The notes beneath the pieces were generated by a model. The model worked only from the letters and a program-made list of their open reading frames with translations, searched no databases and was not told the DNA's origin. Both the position numbers and the translations under genes were made by a program. This document shows positions 48,913 through 59,986 of a stretch of DNA of 64,000 nt, piece after piece. The stretch is from Arenicola marina (Eukaryota; Annelida; Polychaeta; Arenicolidae). Position 1 is the first letter of the stretch. Each line of letters starts with the position of its first letter. The stretch spans positions 17,491,574-17,555,573 of the forward strand of contig OZ025248.1 of the NCBI GenBank assembly GCA_964019135.1. Reading direction: 5' to 3'.

Positions 48913-50499
48913 CCCTACCCCACACCCCCTGACGACCGGTAGACTGGCTCCACCCCCTGGCCCTACTCTACACCCCCTGACGACCGGTGCACTGGCTCCT
49001 CCCACTGGCCCCACCCCACACACCCTGACAACCGGTAGACTGGCTCCCCCCCTGGCCCTACCCAACACCCCCTGACGACTGGTGGACGGGCTCCTCCCCC
49101 TGGCCCTACCCCACACCCCCTGACGACCGGTAAATTGGCTCCTCCCCCTGGCCCTACCCCACACCCCCTGACGACTGATGGACGGGCTCCTCCCCCTGGC
49201 CCCAACCCACACCCCCTGACGACCGGTAGACTGGCTCCTCCCCCTGGCCCTACTCTACACCCCTTGAGGACCGCTGCACTGGCTCCTCCCCCTGGCCCCA
49301 CCCCACGCCCCCTGACGACCGGTGGACGGGCTCCTCCCCCTGGCCCTACTCTACACCCCTTGAGGACCGCTGCACTGGCTCCTCCCCCTGGCCCCACCCC
49401 ACGCCCCCTGACGACCGGTGGACGGGCTCCTCCCCCTGGCCCCAACCCACACCCCCTGACGACCGGTAGACTGGCTCCTCCCCCTGGCCCTACTCTACAC
49501 CCCTTGAGGACCGCTGCACTGGCTCCTCCCCCTGTCCTCACCCCACACCCTCTGACGGTCGGTTGACGGGCTCCTCCCCCTGGCACTACCCCACACCCCC
49601 TGACGACCGGTAGACTGGCTCCTCCCTCTGCCCCTACCCCAAACCCCCTGACGACCGGTGGACGGGCTCCACCCTCTGGCCCTATCCCACACCCGCTGAC
49701 GACCGGTGGACTGGCTCCTCCCTCTGGCCCTACCCCACACCCCCTGACGACCGATGGACTGGCTCCTCTCTCTGGCCCTATCCCACACCCCCTGACGACC
49801 GGTAGACTGGCTCCTCCCCCGGGCCCTACCCCACACCCCTGACGACCGGTGGACGGTCTTCTTCCCCTGGCCCTACCCCACACCCCCTGACGACCGGTGG
49901 ACGGGCTCCTCCCCCTGCCCCCACCCTATTCCCTGCTCCTCCCCCTGCGCTGCTCCTCTCCTTGCCCTGCCCCTCCCCCTGGCCCCACCCCACACTCCCT
50001 GGCGACCGGTAGACGGGCCCCCCCCCCCACTGTCCCCACCCCATTCCCTGACTAGCCGTGGACAGCTCGCCCCCTCCCCCACCAACCCCCTGCCTCCACC
50101 CACATCCCCTGACGGGCGATCTCTGGTTACTGCCCTCCGGTGTATGCTCGGCGGTCGATGAACTCCTTTATATTCGTTTAGAAGTGGAAATGTGATGTTT
50201 ATCGTCTAAATCATTGGCTGTCTTCAGTATGAGAATGAGTAAGAGCCTTGTGTATGAAATGTCAAACTGTTGGATCCGCAAATCTTAGTACCTTCTTTTC
50301 TTTCACCCGAATCGTATTATAATTGAAAATGTCAACGCACTTGAGTTGCGTTGTTCTATTTCTTCTTCCCATTATGGGGATATGCCTAGTTGGACCCTCT
50401 TTAAACCAAGCCAAGTGCTTGCATAGATTGTGTCGCCCCCTAGTGAGCGATGGACAATTGATATGATCGTCGTTTCTAATGTGGACAGCGATTGTCTAT

Positions 50500-51480
50500 C
50501 ACACGTGCCCCCCCCCCCCCCCTCGTCGAGTGCTCACCACCCGACCACTGTGGCTTCCCTTTCTATACCGGGACCCAAGGCGATCAAACCGTGAAACTGA
50601 AATGTCGGTGTTTTTTAGTGTGGCACAAACTGACTAATTGGTAGTTATCACGCTCCCTGTCACATCCTGTATATCCCAGGGTCCTCAGCGCGGTGTCCGT
50701 AATCCATGTGTCGACCACGTGGACCCTGGGCGATAATAAGTGTTGTTTTATGGCTTCGTTTCTCATGTTACCGATGCAATGCGCTCTGTTTATGGACACG
50801 TCTGACAACTAAATCATGTGTCGTTCTATTTTTTTATTCCCTTTATTTTATTTGGGCCTTGCAGTACAAGAAGGCTATCGGCCATTGTGTTTAACAATGT
50901 AATGTAGCAAATAATATCTGCAGACGCTCGTAGGCTTTACAGCCATGTAACACGCATGTACCGTACATACAATAATAACTATACTATACTACGTATCAGG
51001 GGTATTGGAACAAAATACTTATTCCGTTTTCTATTACAATTATTTAGCAAAACTGACATTTTCACACTTTATAATAATGGTCTCTTTATCATAATCACAC
51101 AATGATTAATAACTACAATACCCACGTCAGTAACGATATGACGATGGCCACCTTGGAAGTGATATAAATTATGAATCTCAATCCATGGAGTTCTTTTTAT
51201 GATAAATCATCTTTTCAAATTACGAGTGAAAACGATTACACCATCGTCACACTTTATTTAGGGGAGCGTTGGGTGGGTTCCATGTTAAATCACACAATAC
51301 TGATTAGCTTGTAGCTGAGTATTATAGCAAAAATAGCAGAAAATATATATTTTAATTGCAGGGGTAGGAGCCTGACGTGTAAGCCAATAAATAGCCATTT
51401 AAATTCATTCAAATATTATGCAGCCTGCTATACATGAAGCACTTTATTAACCTGTTCTCCTGCCTTGCTCTGTTAGATCG
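50500..51480 (+). repeat. Right-hand module of H, copy 2
   Basis: Aligns with 35395-36439 and 63412-64000. A C run at 50509-50522 replaces the 'gtgtttcctccc' stretch of the other copies, and about 60 bp near 51240 are missing relative to copy 1. It ends near 'ttagatcgg' at 51480. Confidence 0.75.
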
Positions 51481-51887
51481 GGGATATGGGCGTCTATCTA
51501 TATATTTGGCTAACACCTTGGTACAGTTTGCTAAAACTCAATAGTGTTGGAATGAAATGCAAAAATCAACCTACATCACCCTCAGAAACTATTCATGTCG
51601 TGATGTCCGCTGTTGATAGTCAGGTGGACAGAGGAATAAACGTGATTTAAGGAGCAAGCGAGTCACTGCGCGTCTCTCTGCCCGCTACAATAATGTCACA
51701 CAGCTCCGCGCTCCACACCACGCCACACCACACTGCCGCCGTTGGATGCAATACCAATTTACAGGCGTTGACGAGAAAGGTATATGTCGTGAGGGAGCAG
51801 ATAAGACGGGTTAAGTCCCTTTCGCCATTGAGGCGTGACATGAGCCGCCGAAACGCCTACGCACATGTGGCACTCCGCAAAATAGCC
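51481..51887. other. No gene recognised
   Basis: Nothing identifiable lies between the end of H copy 2 and the duplicated block. Confidence 0.45.
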
Positions 51888-52696
51888 TCGTTTTGGCGAC
51901 CGCGTGTTTCGTGTCGTATTAACGGACAGGCGGATAGCGTCCGCCTTATAATAGCGAGGCTGTGGGATGTGTGGCTGCAACCATGACAAATAATGCATGG
52001 GAAGGTATATTCCCCCTGTCTCTCTTCCCCCCCCCCCCCCCCATCCCCCCTCTCTGTCTCTCTTGCTACTGGTGTCACTTGATCGCTTTCTGTGGAATCG
52101 TTCTGGAAACTGCGTGTCCACACTTGGTCAGCTCACAATGCCAGATTTCACCTCCAACCCCTACTCCCCCCCCCCCTCCCCCCACCCTCCTCCGCCCATT
52201 CCACCTTCCCTCACAGTCATTACGCGGTCCATGCAGTGCAAACATTCTTTCGGCTATGTGCTTTGACGACGACCGGGGGCGTAACGAGCGAGATAATTTG
52301 ACAGAGAGAATGAGAGAGAGAGATACACAGACAACCTAATTGATAGTTGTCCCTGTGTCTCTTGATTTTATCGAAACACGTGTCTAAATTGGCATTTGGT
52401 TTTTACAGAGAGTCCTACATCTCGGTCACTGCACCAAGTGACCATGCCCAGACTGCAGTGTCGCCCTCTCGGTGGGGAGCCCACCCTGGCGGTGTCACGG
52501 TGAATATACCTTGACATCAAACGTCCGATGATCAAAAGATTTTTTAGTCCGGTGTCTGAGGCAGTCGACCGGGATCTGGTGGCTCTAAAACCTGTTATTT
52601 CGGTGAACAATATAGGCGCATCGCCAGGATAGCGGGTCTATCGGCAGAGGGCGCACAGTTTAAGCTATAGTCTATCTGCCCCACGTCCTATTTCAC
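51888..52696 (+). repeat. 0.8-kb duplicated block, copy B
   Basis: Direct-orientation partner of 22289-23148. It has a long C run at 52028-52042 where copy A has a CT microsatellite, and lacks two roughly 40-bp segments present in copy A. Confidence 0.85.
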
Positions 52697-54744
52697 CATC
52701 AGAATTATCCTTTATACGCAAAAATTGAAAATGAATCTAATCAAAGATAGTATACATAGTTTATTCCATAAACAACCTTGTGACCACCCGTTTCCGATAT
52801 TACTAAAGCGCACGTGAAACCTCTGCCACTTACTATGCAACAGAACGCTCCCAAAATAGCAGCCTCTCTGGCTCGGCTGAGCCAACATGGTGTTGACCTA
52901 GATTCTACGCTCTCAGCCAGTGGGAGAGCGTCACGCAATGGGGGCTTAGGCCGCAGCGCGGGAGTTGTAAACACGGTATAAACATGCTGGGAAGTGATGG
53001 GGGTGTCCCGGAATATTGTATCGTATGCCTATGAATCGAGGTTATTAGACTCGGAACCAAATCAGCCTGCTTCCTAAGAAGCCTCTGATCCAGAAGATAC
53101 ATACAAGTAAAAGCACGACACCTGACAGTCGCCTTGGAGGGCGGGATTTGGTGCTCGTGTGGTCAGTGTCTGGCTTTACCAGGCCTGCCTCTAAGCAGCA
53201 TGTGCGCCGTAAGACCGGCAGTCAGGGATGTAAGAGACAGGTCTGGTAATGAATGTCTGGCCCGGATGCAACATGCAAGAATGGGGTATGGGGGGAGGGG
53301 GGGGGGATCCAAAAATAAGCTGCCAGTAAAATATTCTTTCCCGGTTAGATAATTGTTCCGTATTACAGTAGATCTCGGTGCCAAACAGATGAGATCCCTG
53401 AGCCCCCATCGAAGATCCCTGAGCCCCCATCGAACACTCTCAGACACATGGAGTGTCTGAGAGTGAGACCAGTGAGCGCTTGAGTGCGGCGGTGGGGGGG
53501 GGGGGGGGTCAGGAATAATGGAATTCGGGCATTCGTGTGACACATAAATATGTGATCCGTCTCAAATATTAGCCCCGCCCCCCCACCTCCCTCCTCATAT
53601 TTTGGTTACCTGGCAGCCTCTGCAATCCCTCTAACCCTAGATATAAGATGATCAAGCTGTTGAGGTACAGGACAACTAGGTACCGTATCCTATTGACCGA
53701 AGGTGCCCTTATGCCACCCTCCCCCACTCTCCTCCCCCGAAAGAGAAAGAAAGAGGGGGATTGGATCGATCCCCAGTCTAGGATAGGTCATAAATAAGAT
53801 TTCATAGCTCGGCCAATGCCCTTTAGGCATACAATTTTGAGATAGTTTCATTTAAAATGATGTTTTTTTTATATGGATGGTAACACACCTTAATTTCCGA
53901 TGTGGCCCTTCATACAAAGATATTTATTCAACTCCTAGGAGTATCTATTCATGCGACCCGCCAGTTTGCTTTACATTTAGATTTTGTAAACATGTAAAAG
54001 TTTAATGGCTTGAATAAAATAATAAACTAACATTATCGTATGTCATGTCACATATGCTTACAGCTTATTACTTTCTCGTACGGATGTGGCGCCAGTTTAT
54101 ATTTAAGGCAAGCTGAGATAAAATTGTATTGAACGTCGGTACAAACGGTTGACAGGGTAAGCTTAGCACTTGCGCGCTATTAACTGACAATGTATGAAAT
54201 GGTTACTATTTCGCTTCAACCACCAAACATTGTTCCTCAAAGTGATCTGACATATACGAGCTGATGGCGCTAGTTCACGTAGGCCTACCGACTGCAATTT
54301 TCTGCATCCAAATTTGCAAGCGATCCGGTTGTTTCCAGGGCTGCTAAACATGTACCAGTATTTGCTTTCTCGGTTATCCTATAATTCGGTGCACAACAGG
54401 TTGACATTTTGATACCTTAGATCCCACAGCAAGACACTGACAAGCAAAAATAACGAAGCGCGCAGGAGCCATTCAGCGCTAAAGCCCTGCCACCTGACTG
54501 GCAAGCTCGACTAAAGCCAGACTTGACAAGCCCCCGTGTCGTCACGGCCAGGGGTCAAGGTCGGTCAGAGCGGGATGCGGGTCGAGGAAGACGCCTGGCT
54601 CACATCGCGCGCGGCCGGATTATTTTTAGCACATGGCGGCTCCCTGTGGCCTGCGCGTCATTTTAATGGCCCAGACCCACTGCGTTGTGTTGATACTTCA
54701 TGGTTATACATTATTTCGATGGGTGTATTCTGAACCGAAGCCCT
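52697..54744. other. Anonymous sequence without recognisable genes
   Basis: No gene recognised. G and C runs lie near 53292-53306, 53494-53508 and 53577-53590. A short tandem repeat with an adjoining hairpin at 53393-53465 is listed separately. Confidence 0.45.
53393..53465. repeat. Two 21-bp direct repeats followed by a 13-bp-stem hairpin
   Basis: 53393-53413 and 53414-53434 are identical 21-bp units ('gatccctgagcccccatcga' plus 'a'). Directly after them, 'cactctcagacac' (53435-53447) pairs perfectly with 'gtgtctgagagtg' (53453-53465) across a 5-nt loop. Confidence 0.9.
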
Positions 54745-55017
54745 CTTTAAGCCCCATTCAGCTAATCTGGGCACAAACCTGACCTAAATCACCCACCCAT
54801 CCAATCATTGATCTACGAAAAGAGCCCTGAAACACGATATTTATAAACGCACAGCTTATTTCACTGCTTTTAAATCCAATATCAGAGTTCACCATCTGTT
54901 ACCACGTGTGTAAAGCCTAGACGGTCCATAAGCCAGACCGGGATATAGGTCCTAACATATTAAAAGGCACCTAATGGAAGATGAAGGCGGGCTGGGAACA
55001 TCAAGATCGATGTATGT

Positions 55018-55050
<33 letters not shown>
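55018..55050. repeat. TA microsatellite, H copy 3
   Basis: Pure (TA)n followed by 'gcacgataacgg'; counterpart of 32717-32767 and 38051-38083. Confidence 0.9.
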
Positions 55051-55051
<1 letters not shown>

Positions 55052-55692
55052 CACGATAACGGTAATAGTGGCACTAAACCAATTACACAGCTGACTGATA
55101 AATCACCCCTACTAGATATGGTCCATAACTTTCCTCTAGATGTAGGCTTTCAGGGTTAAACATAGCTGATCAATCGATGATATCTACTGATAGTCTGATA
55201 TAAAAGCCACATTATGGTATGACGTCAAGCCATTTATCATTGCCCCAACAACTGCGATGCAACAGATAATACGGCACGTTACATTGCTGATCATGACCAT
55301 AGATGAGTTTTACAAAACTGTATTAAAGCGATGTCTGAGCATGGCGATTTAACCCGATTGATCATTTGGGACAGCCCACCCCTCTTCTCGACAACCTCAA
55401 CACGTGGGGATTACAAATACATCCCCCACCCCTAACTCCACCCCACACTCTGTTTTTTGTTTTATTTAGGTCTATGTTTAACAATGTAATGTAGTGTAGC
55501 AATTGACATCCGCAGACACACGTAGGCTCAACAGCCATGCGATGACTCGCCGCAGACTGAGTGCGTTGATAAAGACAGCGATGTCGGCGTCCTCGAGTTA
55601 CGCTTTCGTTTATAGCCAATTTTCGTGTTTTCTGACGCATCGGATAGATGGAGTGTCGACCAAAGAATCAATCTCCTGCTCTCTTCTTTGTT

Positions 55693-58303
55693 ATGACGAA
55701 AATTCGTCATATGACAGTTGGTCGTGTTTGTTTGTTCGTTTTTTTGTATGTCTGTTTCACTAAAAAACGGGAAGTCGTCTTGTGACCTAACGGCTGCATA
55801 CATCGGTTGGCAGTCTTCAGTATCTAATAGCTAGGCTATAGGGCTACACCATACTCGTCACTCAGGTTAAAAGCTCAAAAGTCAAGGTCACAGCGATTTT
55901 TTGAAACAATAACTATAAACGCTTATATCTCCGTTAATATTGACGCTACAGATCTCTGATCAGTTTCAAGATGTGCTAGCATTCAAGGCGCAATTTTCGC
56001 GTATTGTTCACTTTTGATGCGTAATACTCATTTTTGAGTAAAATGAGGTAATACGTTTTGCGGAAAACGCACTAAATGACCTCTGTCAGTTTTCTCGCTT
56101 TTGGGCACATTTGCCATCAAGCTATCGATATGATATTCTAATATGCCATAGAAATATGAATTGAGATGAGTTGTGTCGAATCTTAGAGTTTTCTGATGAG
56201 TCACGTGACGTCACGATGACGTCACTTTTGGTACTTAAAAAAAATCGTCAAAGATCTGAAAAAAATCCCAAAAATGAGAAAGTAGCATCATATTGTAGGA
56301 AACGTAGTTTCTCGTATAGCTGCAAGCTAAAAACAATATGTTCCTATCTTACTTCCGGTTCCAGGGCCGACGGCATTTCTCTATGGGACTTCCCATGTTA
56401 AAGCGCTGTATCTTCAGGCTGGGAAAAATGTTTTGTCGTGTATTTCACAAGTGCCTTCATCAAACGACACCGGCATTTTTTCCTTAGTTAAACATGATAC
56501 ATAGTAGCCTCAGTGCTTATCGCATGCGATTGGAGCAAATAGTGACGTCACAGGATTTTTTTGAAATTTGGCCAATGGTGAAAGATGCGGGTTTTTGGTG
56601 TTAGCAGAGGCTCCTACGGATGTCCTATTCAAGTCAGCACTCAATGCTTGCAGCTGTAGATGGATAATACTAAGCTGAGTCATAATCTGTCCACATGGTT
56701 CCATAGCCACATTACTTTTCGGTCAGTCCAAATCGGTTAACATGGGATCCTATGGGGAAAAATTAACTTGATCTAATATGACCTACTTCCGCTCAAGCTA
56801 TTTCAGTCTCCTTCGCCACACAGTGAGGTAATATCACCTAAAAGCAAGTTATAAGAAAAACAAGGCGATCTCTGTATTACTTTTTGCTTCCATGGCAACG
56901 AAGCTACTGGCCAAATGATAAACATACAGATTCTTGCCATTAAAAGAAAAATCGTCAAAAATCAGATAAAAATGCTAAAATTGTATTCTTTTCGCCAACT
57001 AGTTGCCAATAAGCATCTACAGATCACTTAATGCTTCAATCAGGCGGATGTTGCTCAGTTATGGCGCTAGAGTGCTTCAAAGTGGGACTACACCTTTGAG
57101 GGCCACCAATGATGAGTGAATGGAGATTGTGTCCTTCTTTAAAACAACGTCAAAATTAAGAAAAACATACCAGAGCTGTGATCTTTAGGCCAAATGGTAG
57201 GGACCATTGATCGGCAGAAACCTAGTAAAAGAAACAAATGAGTTGCTATATCACTTCGCCTGCAGTGTTCTTTGTTCTTGAACATGATGAACTAATGCAA
57301 CTTTACTATTCTTTCTATCGCGTAGCTCTTTAATCGAATAAGTTTTGGCAGTAAAACCATGGCGTATTGCCACTTGGACGTTGTCGTGCGTCACGTCATA
57401 ACGTCACTATGACGTCATGACGTCACACATCTTACGTAAGCTATTACTCAGCTATTATAAAGTATGGCGACTTTCGGGTCGCTTGACGTTGCAGGTCGTG
57501 TTCAGGGACAGCTTGTGCAAGGTGTAACTTTTTTGGTGCAGGGGATAAGTATGCGTAAAAAATGACATCATAGCTAACGTGCTCCTACGAAATGTTGGGT
57601 TTGCTTTATTTTCAACAACTTTGGCAATAGCTGTCATAACCCGAGTTGATAAGTAGGCATTTTAGAGAAATAGAAGCCATCTTGAGCATTTTTGCGAACG
57701 TCAAATGACGTCATGTCACGTCACGATGACGTATTATTAGATAAAAAGTAAAATTCGTAGCGCCATTCATAATGAGTCAAGCAATCGCTCTTGAGAACAA
57801 CACTTCATGTTCACTTAAACACGTCGTCTTCAGAGACCTATGGCGAAGCGAATAAGTGTGCGTCAACTTCATAGCCTACGTGCTCCTACGAAAGTTTGGG
57901 CCTGCTTGATGTTCAGCAAATTTGGAATAGCTACCATCACCCACAAGTTCATGAGTTCACCCATGATTTCGTAAGTAGGTATACTTAACAAAATAGAAGC
58001 CATCGCGAATATTGTCGTGATCGTCAAATGAAGTTCGTGAAGTCACGAAGACATAATAAATAAAAGATACGAAAGTACCGTTAATATAGTTTCAAGAGAA
58101 GCGCCTTGGCTTTAAACTGGATGTCCAATTAAGCTCCGCCTACAGTGCCACACTGCCTGTCGAAGGGAGCATTTAGCCCAAATTGCCCCTATAAGGCCCT
58201 TTAGCCGAAATTGGCCCTGACGACTCGTAACGTCGCCATTAATACAGCTTTCAAATGTACTTATGTATTTTCGTCCTCGACCTATGGTCGAATATCTCTT
58301 GTT
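55693..58303 (+). mobile_element. Insert Z2: candidate non-autonomous Helentron-like element
   Basis: Copy 1 of H reads through at 33730-33750 ('tctttgttctatcattgac'). Here 'ttctttgtt' ends at 55692 and 'ttatcattgac' resumes at 58304. The left end is a palindrome (ATGACGAA-aa-TTCGTCAT, 55693-55710). The right end has 'ttttcgtcc', the palindrome TCGACC-tat-GGTCGA (58277-58291) and 12 nt ending TTGTT, identical to Z1. The last 360 bp match Z1. 57640-57830 and 57960-58145 look like diverged tandem copies of each other. The interior is rich in TGACGTCA palindromes and has no coding frame of note. At 2,611 bp it is much shorter than Z1 (6,554 bp), as expected if the interiors of non-autonomous members vary. 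Confidence 0.75.
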
Positions 58304-59455
58304 TTATCATTGACTATAAGGTATACTGCGCTTAATCGCATGGTCATGTCGGCGATGGATAAAATTCTGTAGAAAATATGACAGCGATTTATTTTGTAAT
58401 TTTTCTAGCCTGTTTCACAATGTTTTCAGACAATGGAGACAATATTGTTAGGAAGGAAATTGTCGTTGATGAAGCATAAACACGTGGCAGTGGATTGGGG
58501 GGGGGGTGCTCAAGTGTAGAAATCTTGCAATGGTTGGCCTATTTATAAACGTTTTATTAAAGGGATCAAGAAACGCGAGAAAAAATGGGTTGATACTTTA
58601 CACATCGGTACAGATGCAAGTCAGTGGGGCTGGATCTACAAGTTACCTCTAAAATGCAGACGGGTTACAAAAATAAGCAGTTTTCAATTTGTCGCTGTGT
58701 ACGAACTACTGCAGGTCTTCATCGGTGTAGTTTAGCCATCCAGAACTATATCTTTTGTCGGGACTTCGTTGAATCCACACACTGTCCGAGTGAGTCATCC
58801 AGCAACATTTCACCGGAGATTAAGTTACGCGCTGAGCTCTCTTGTCCGTCGATGTTTAGGTACACATGGCTGACTGAATTAGTGGAAGCCAGACATGGCG
58901 GACAATAGTGGCACCGGCTGCAGTGGCGCCCCCTGCATTGAGAGCCCCGCGGCAGGGGTCTCGCTGTTTATATGTCCCGTGATGGAAGGAGCCGACCGGG
59001 TTCGGCTGACTGACATCTCCCCAGTCAGATACCCTGCTCGATTGACCTGTATTTATAGGGACAGACAGGCTCGGTCCACAGTCTTTTTTTTGATTATCGC
59101 CCTCGTATACTGTAGGCAGCTGGGCCCAACTTTCTGGAGTTCCCACCAGAACCGCGGCATCCCGTCCTGTTGTATGCAGTTGCGCCCACCCTTTTAGGGG
59201 TTCCCACCCGAACAGTGACATCCCGCTATGATATAGGCAGCTGCGCCCACCATTCAGGAGTTTCCATGAGAACAGTAACACCCCGACAGGCTGTTGGACA
59301 CAACGTGTCTCTGGCGGCGCCGGTTAACGGTTAAGGGTGGAGGAACCGGGGGGTGGACAGGTACCCTAGGGCGCAGTCAGCCCCTGCAGGCTCTCAGTGC
59401 TACTGGGATAAAGGGACTCATCGGGCGCTAAAATTACCTTTTAACCCCCACATGC

Positions 59456-59545
59456 CCTGACGACCGGTGGACAGGGTCTTCCCCCAGCCCCCACCCCATT
59501 CCCTGACTACCCGTGGACGGGCTCACCCCCCCCCCTCAACCATGA
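59456..59545. repeat. 48-bp minisatellite, minimal form (H copy 3)
   Basis: About two diverged units ('ctgacgaccggtggacaggg' and 'ctgactacccgtggacgggc'), bounded by the same flanks as the arrays in copies 1 and 2. A run of C marks the right end. Confidence 0.85.
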
Positions 59546-59986
59546 GCGATGAGCTCCTTTATATTCGTTTATTAGTGGAAATGTGAGGTTTATCGTCTAA
59601 ATTATTGGCTGTCTTGAGGATGAGGATGAGCATGAGACTATATATATAATTAGTGTATGAAATGTCAAACTATTGGGTCCAAAAATCTTAGTACTAAAAA
59701 TTCTTTTCTTTTCACCCGAATCGTGTTATAATTAAAAATGTCAACGCACTTATGCGCACTTCTTTTTGCCATTGTGTGAGACAATGAGATGAAAGGACAG
59801 CGATTTCACGTTATCCGCACCATTATAGTCTCACAGAGGGTAAAATTTCAAACTATTCGAATTTCATAAAACGCCATTGGCCTGAGAACTTCAGGAGATG
59901 TGCTAGTTCCTTGTAAAATTTCGAGGCGTGGGGTTACCAGTGACCCTGTTAAAATCTTCATTGAAGTAGTGATGTCAAATTGCTTG

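Larger units (their letters stand above)
39711..50100. repeat. Giant 48-bp C-rich minisatellite (more than 200 units)
   Basis: Head-to-tail 48-bp units: 'ctgacaaccggtagactggc', then 'tcctcccccgggccctac', then 'cccacacccc'. Two main variants, 'aaccggtagactgg' and 'gaccggtggacggg', alternate in blocks. Interruptions: irregular C-rich sequence at 48505-48565, a SINE at 48716-48900, and degenerate units after 49915. Because 48 is divisible by three and the units have few stop codons, both strands stay open for very long distances (minus 42828-45206, 792 codons; plus 42949-45213, 754 codons). The plus frame reads Pro-rich 16-residue repeats and the minus frame Gly-rich ones. There is no start context, signal peptide or non-repeat domain, and short versions of the locus in the other H copies carry no such frame. 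Confidence 0.95.
36440..51480 (+). repeat. H unit, copy 2 (contains the expanded 48-bp array)
   Basis: It begins directly after copy 1 and carries an uninterrupted version of the Z1 target site at 36725-36730. It shares 36730-37304 with 31103-31724 and 37713-38475 with 32400-33150, and its right end 50500-51480 matches 35395-36439. Copy-specific stretches are 37305-37712 and 38476-38990. A deletion near 39480 removes the segment equivalent to about 34340-34740. About 10.4 kb of its 15 kb is minisatellite. Confidence 0.85.

Noticed and set aside
39711..50100. CRISPR array
   Set aside because: The units are contiguous without unique spacers, and the sequence is clearly eukaryotic.
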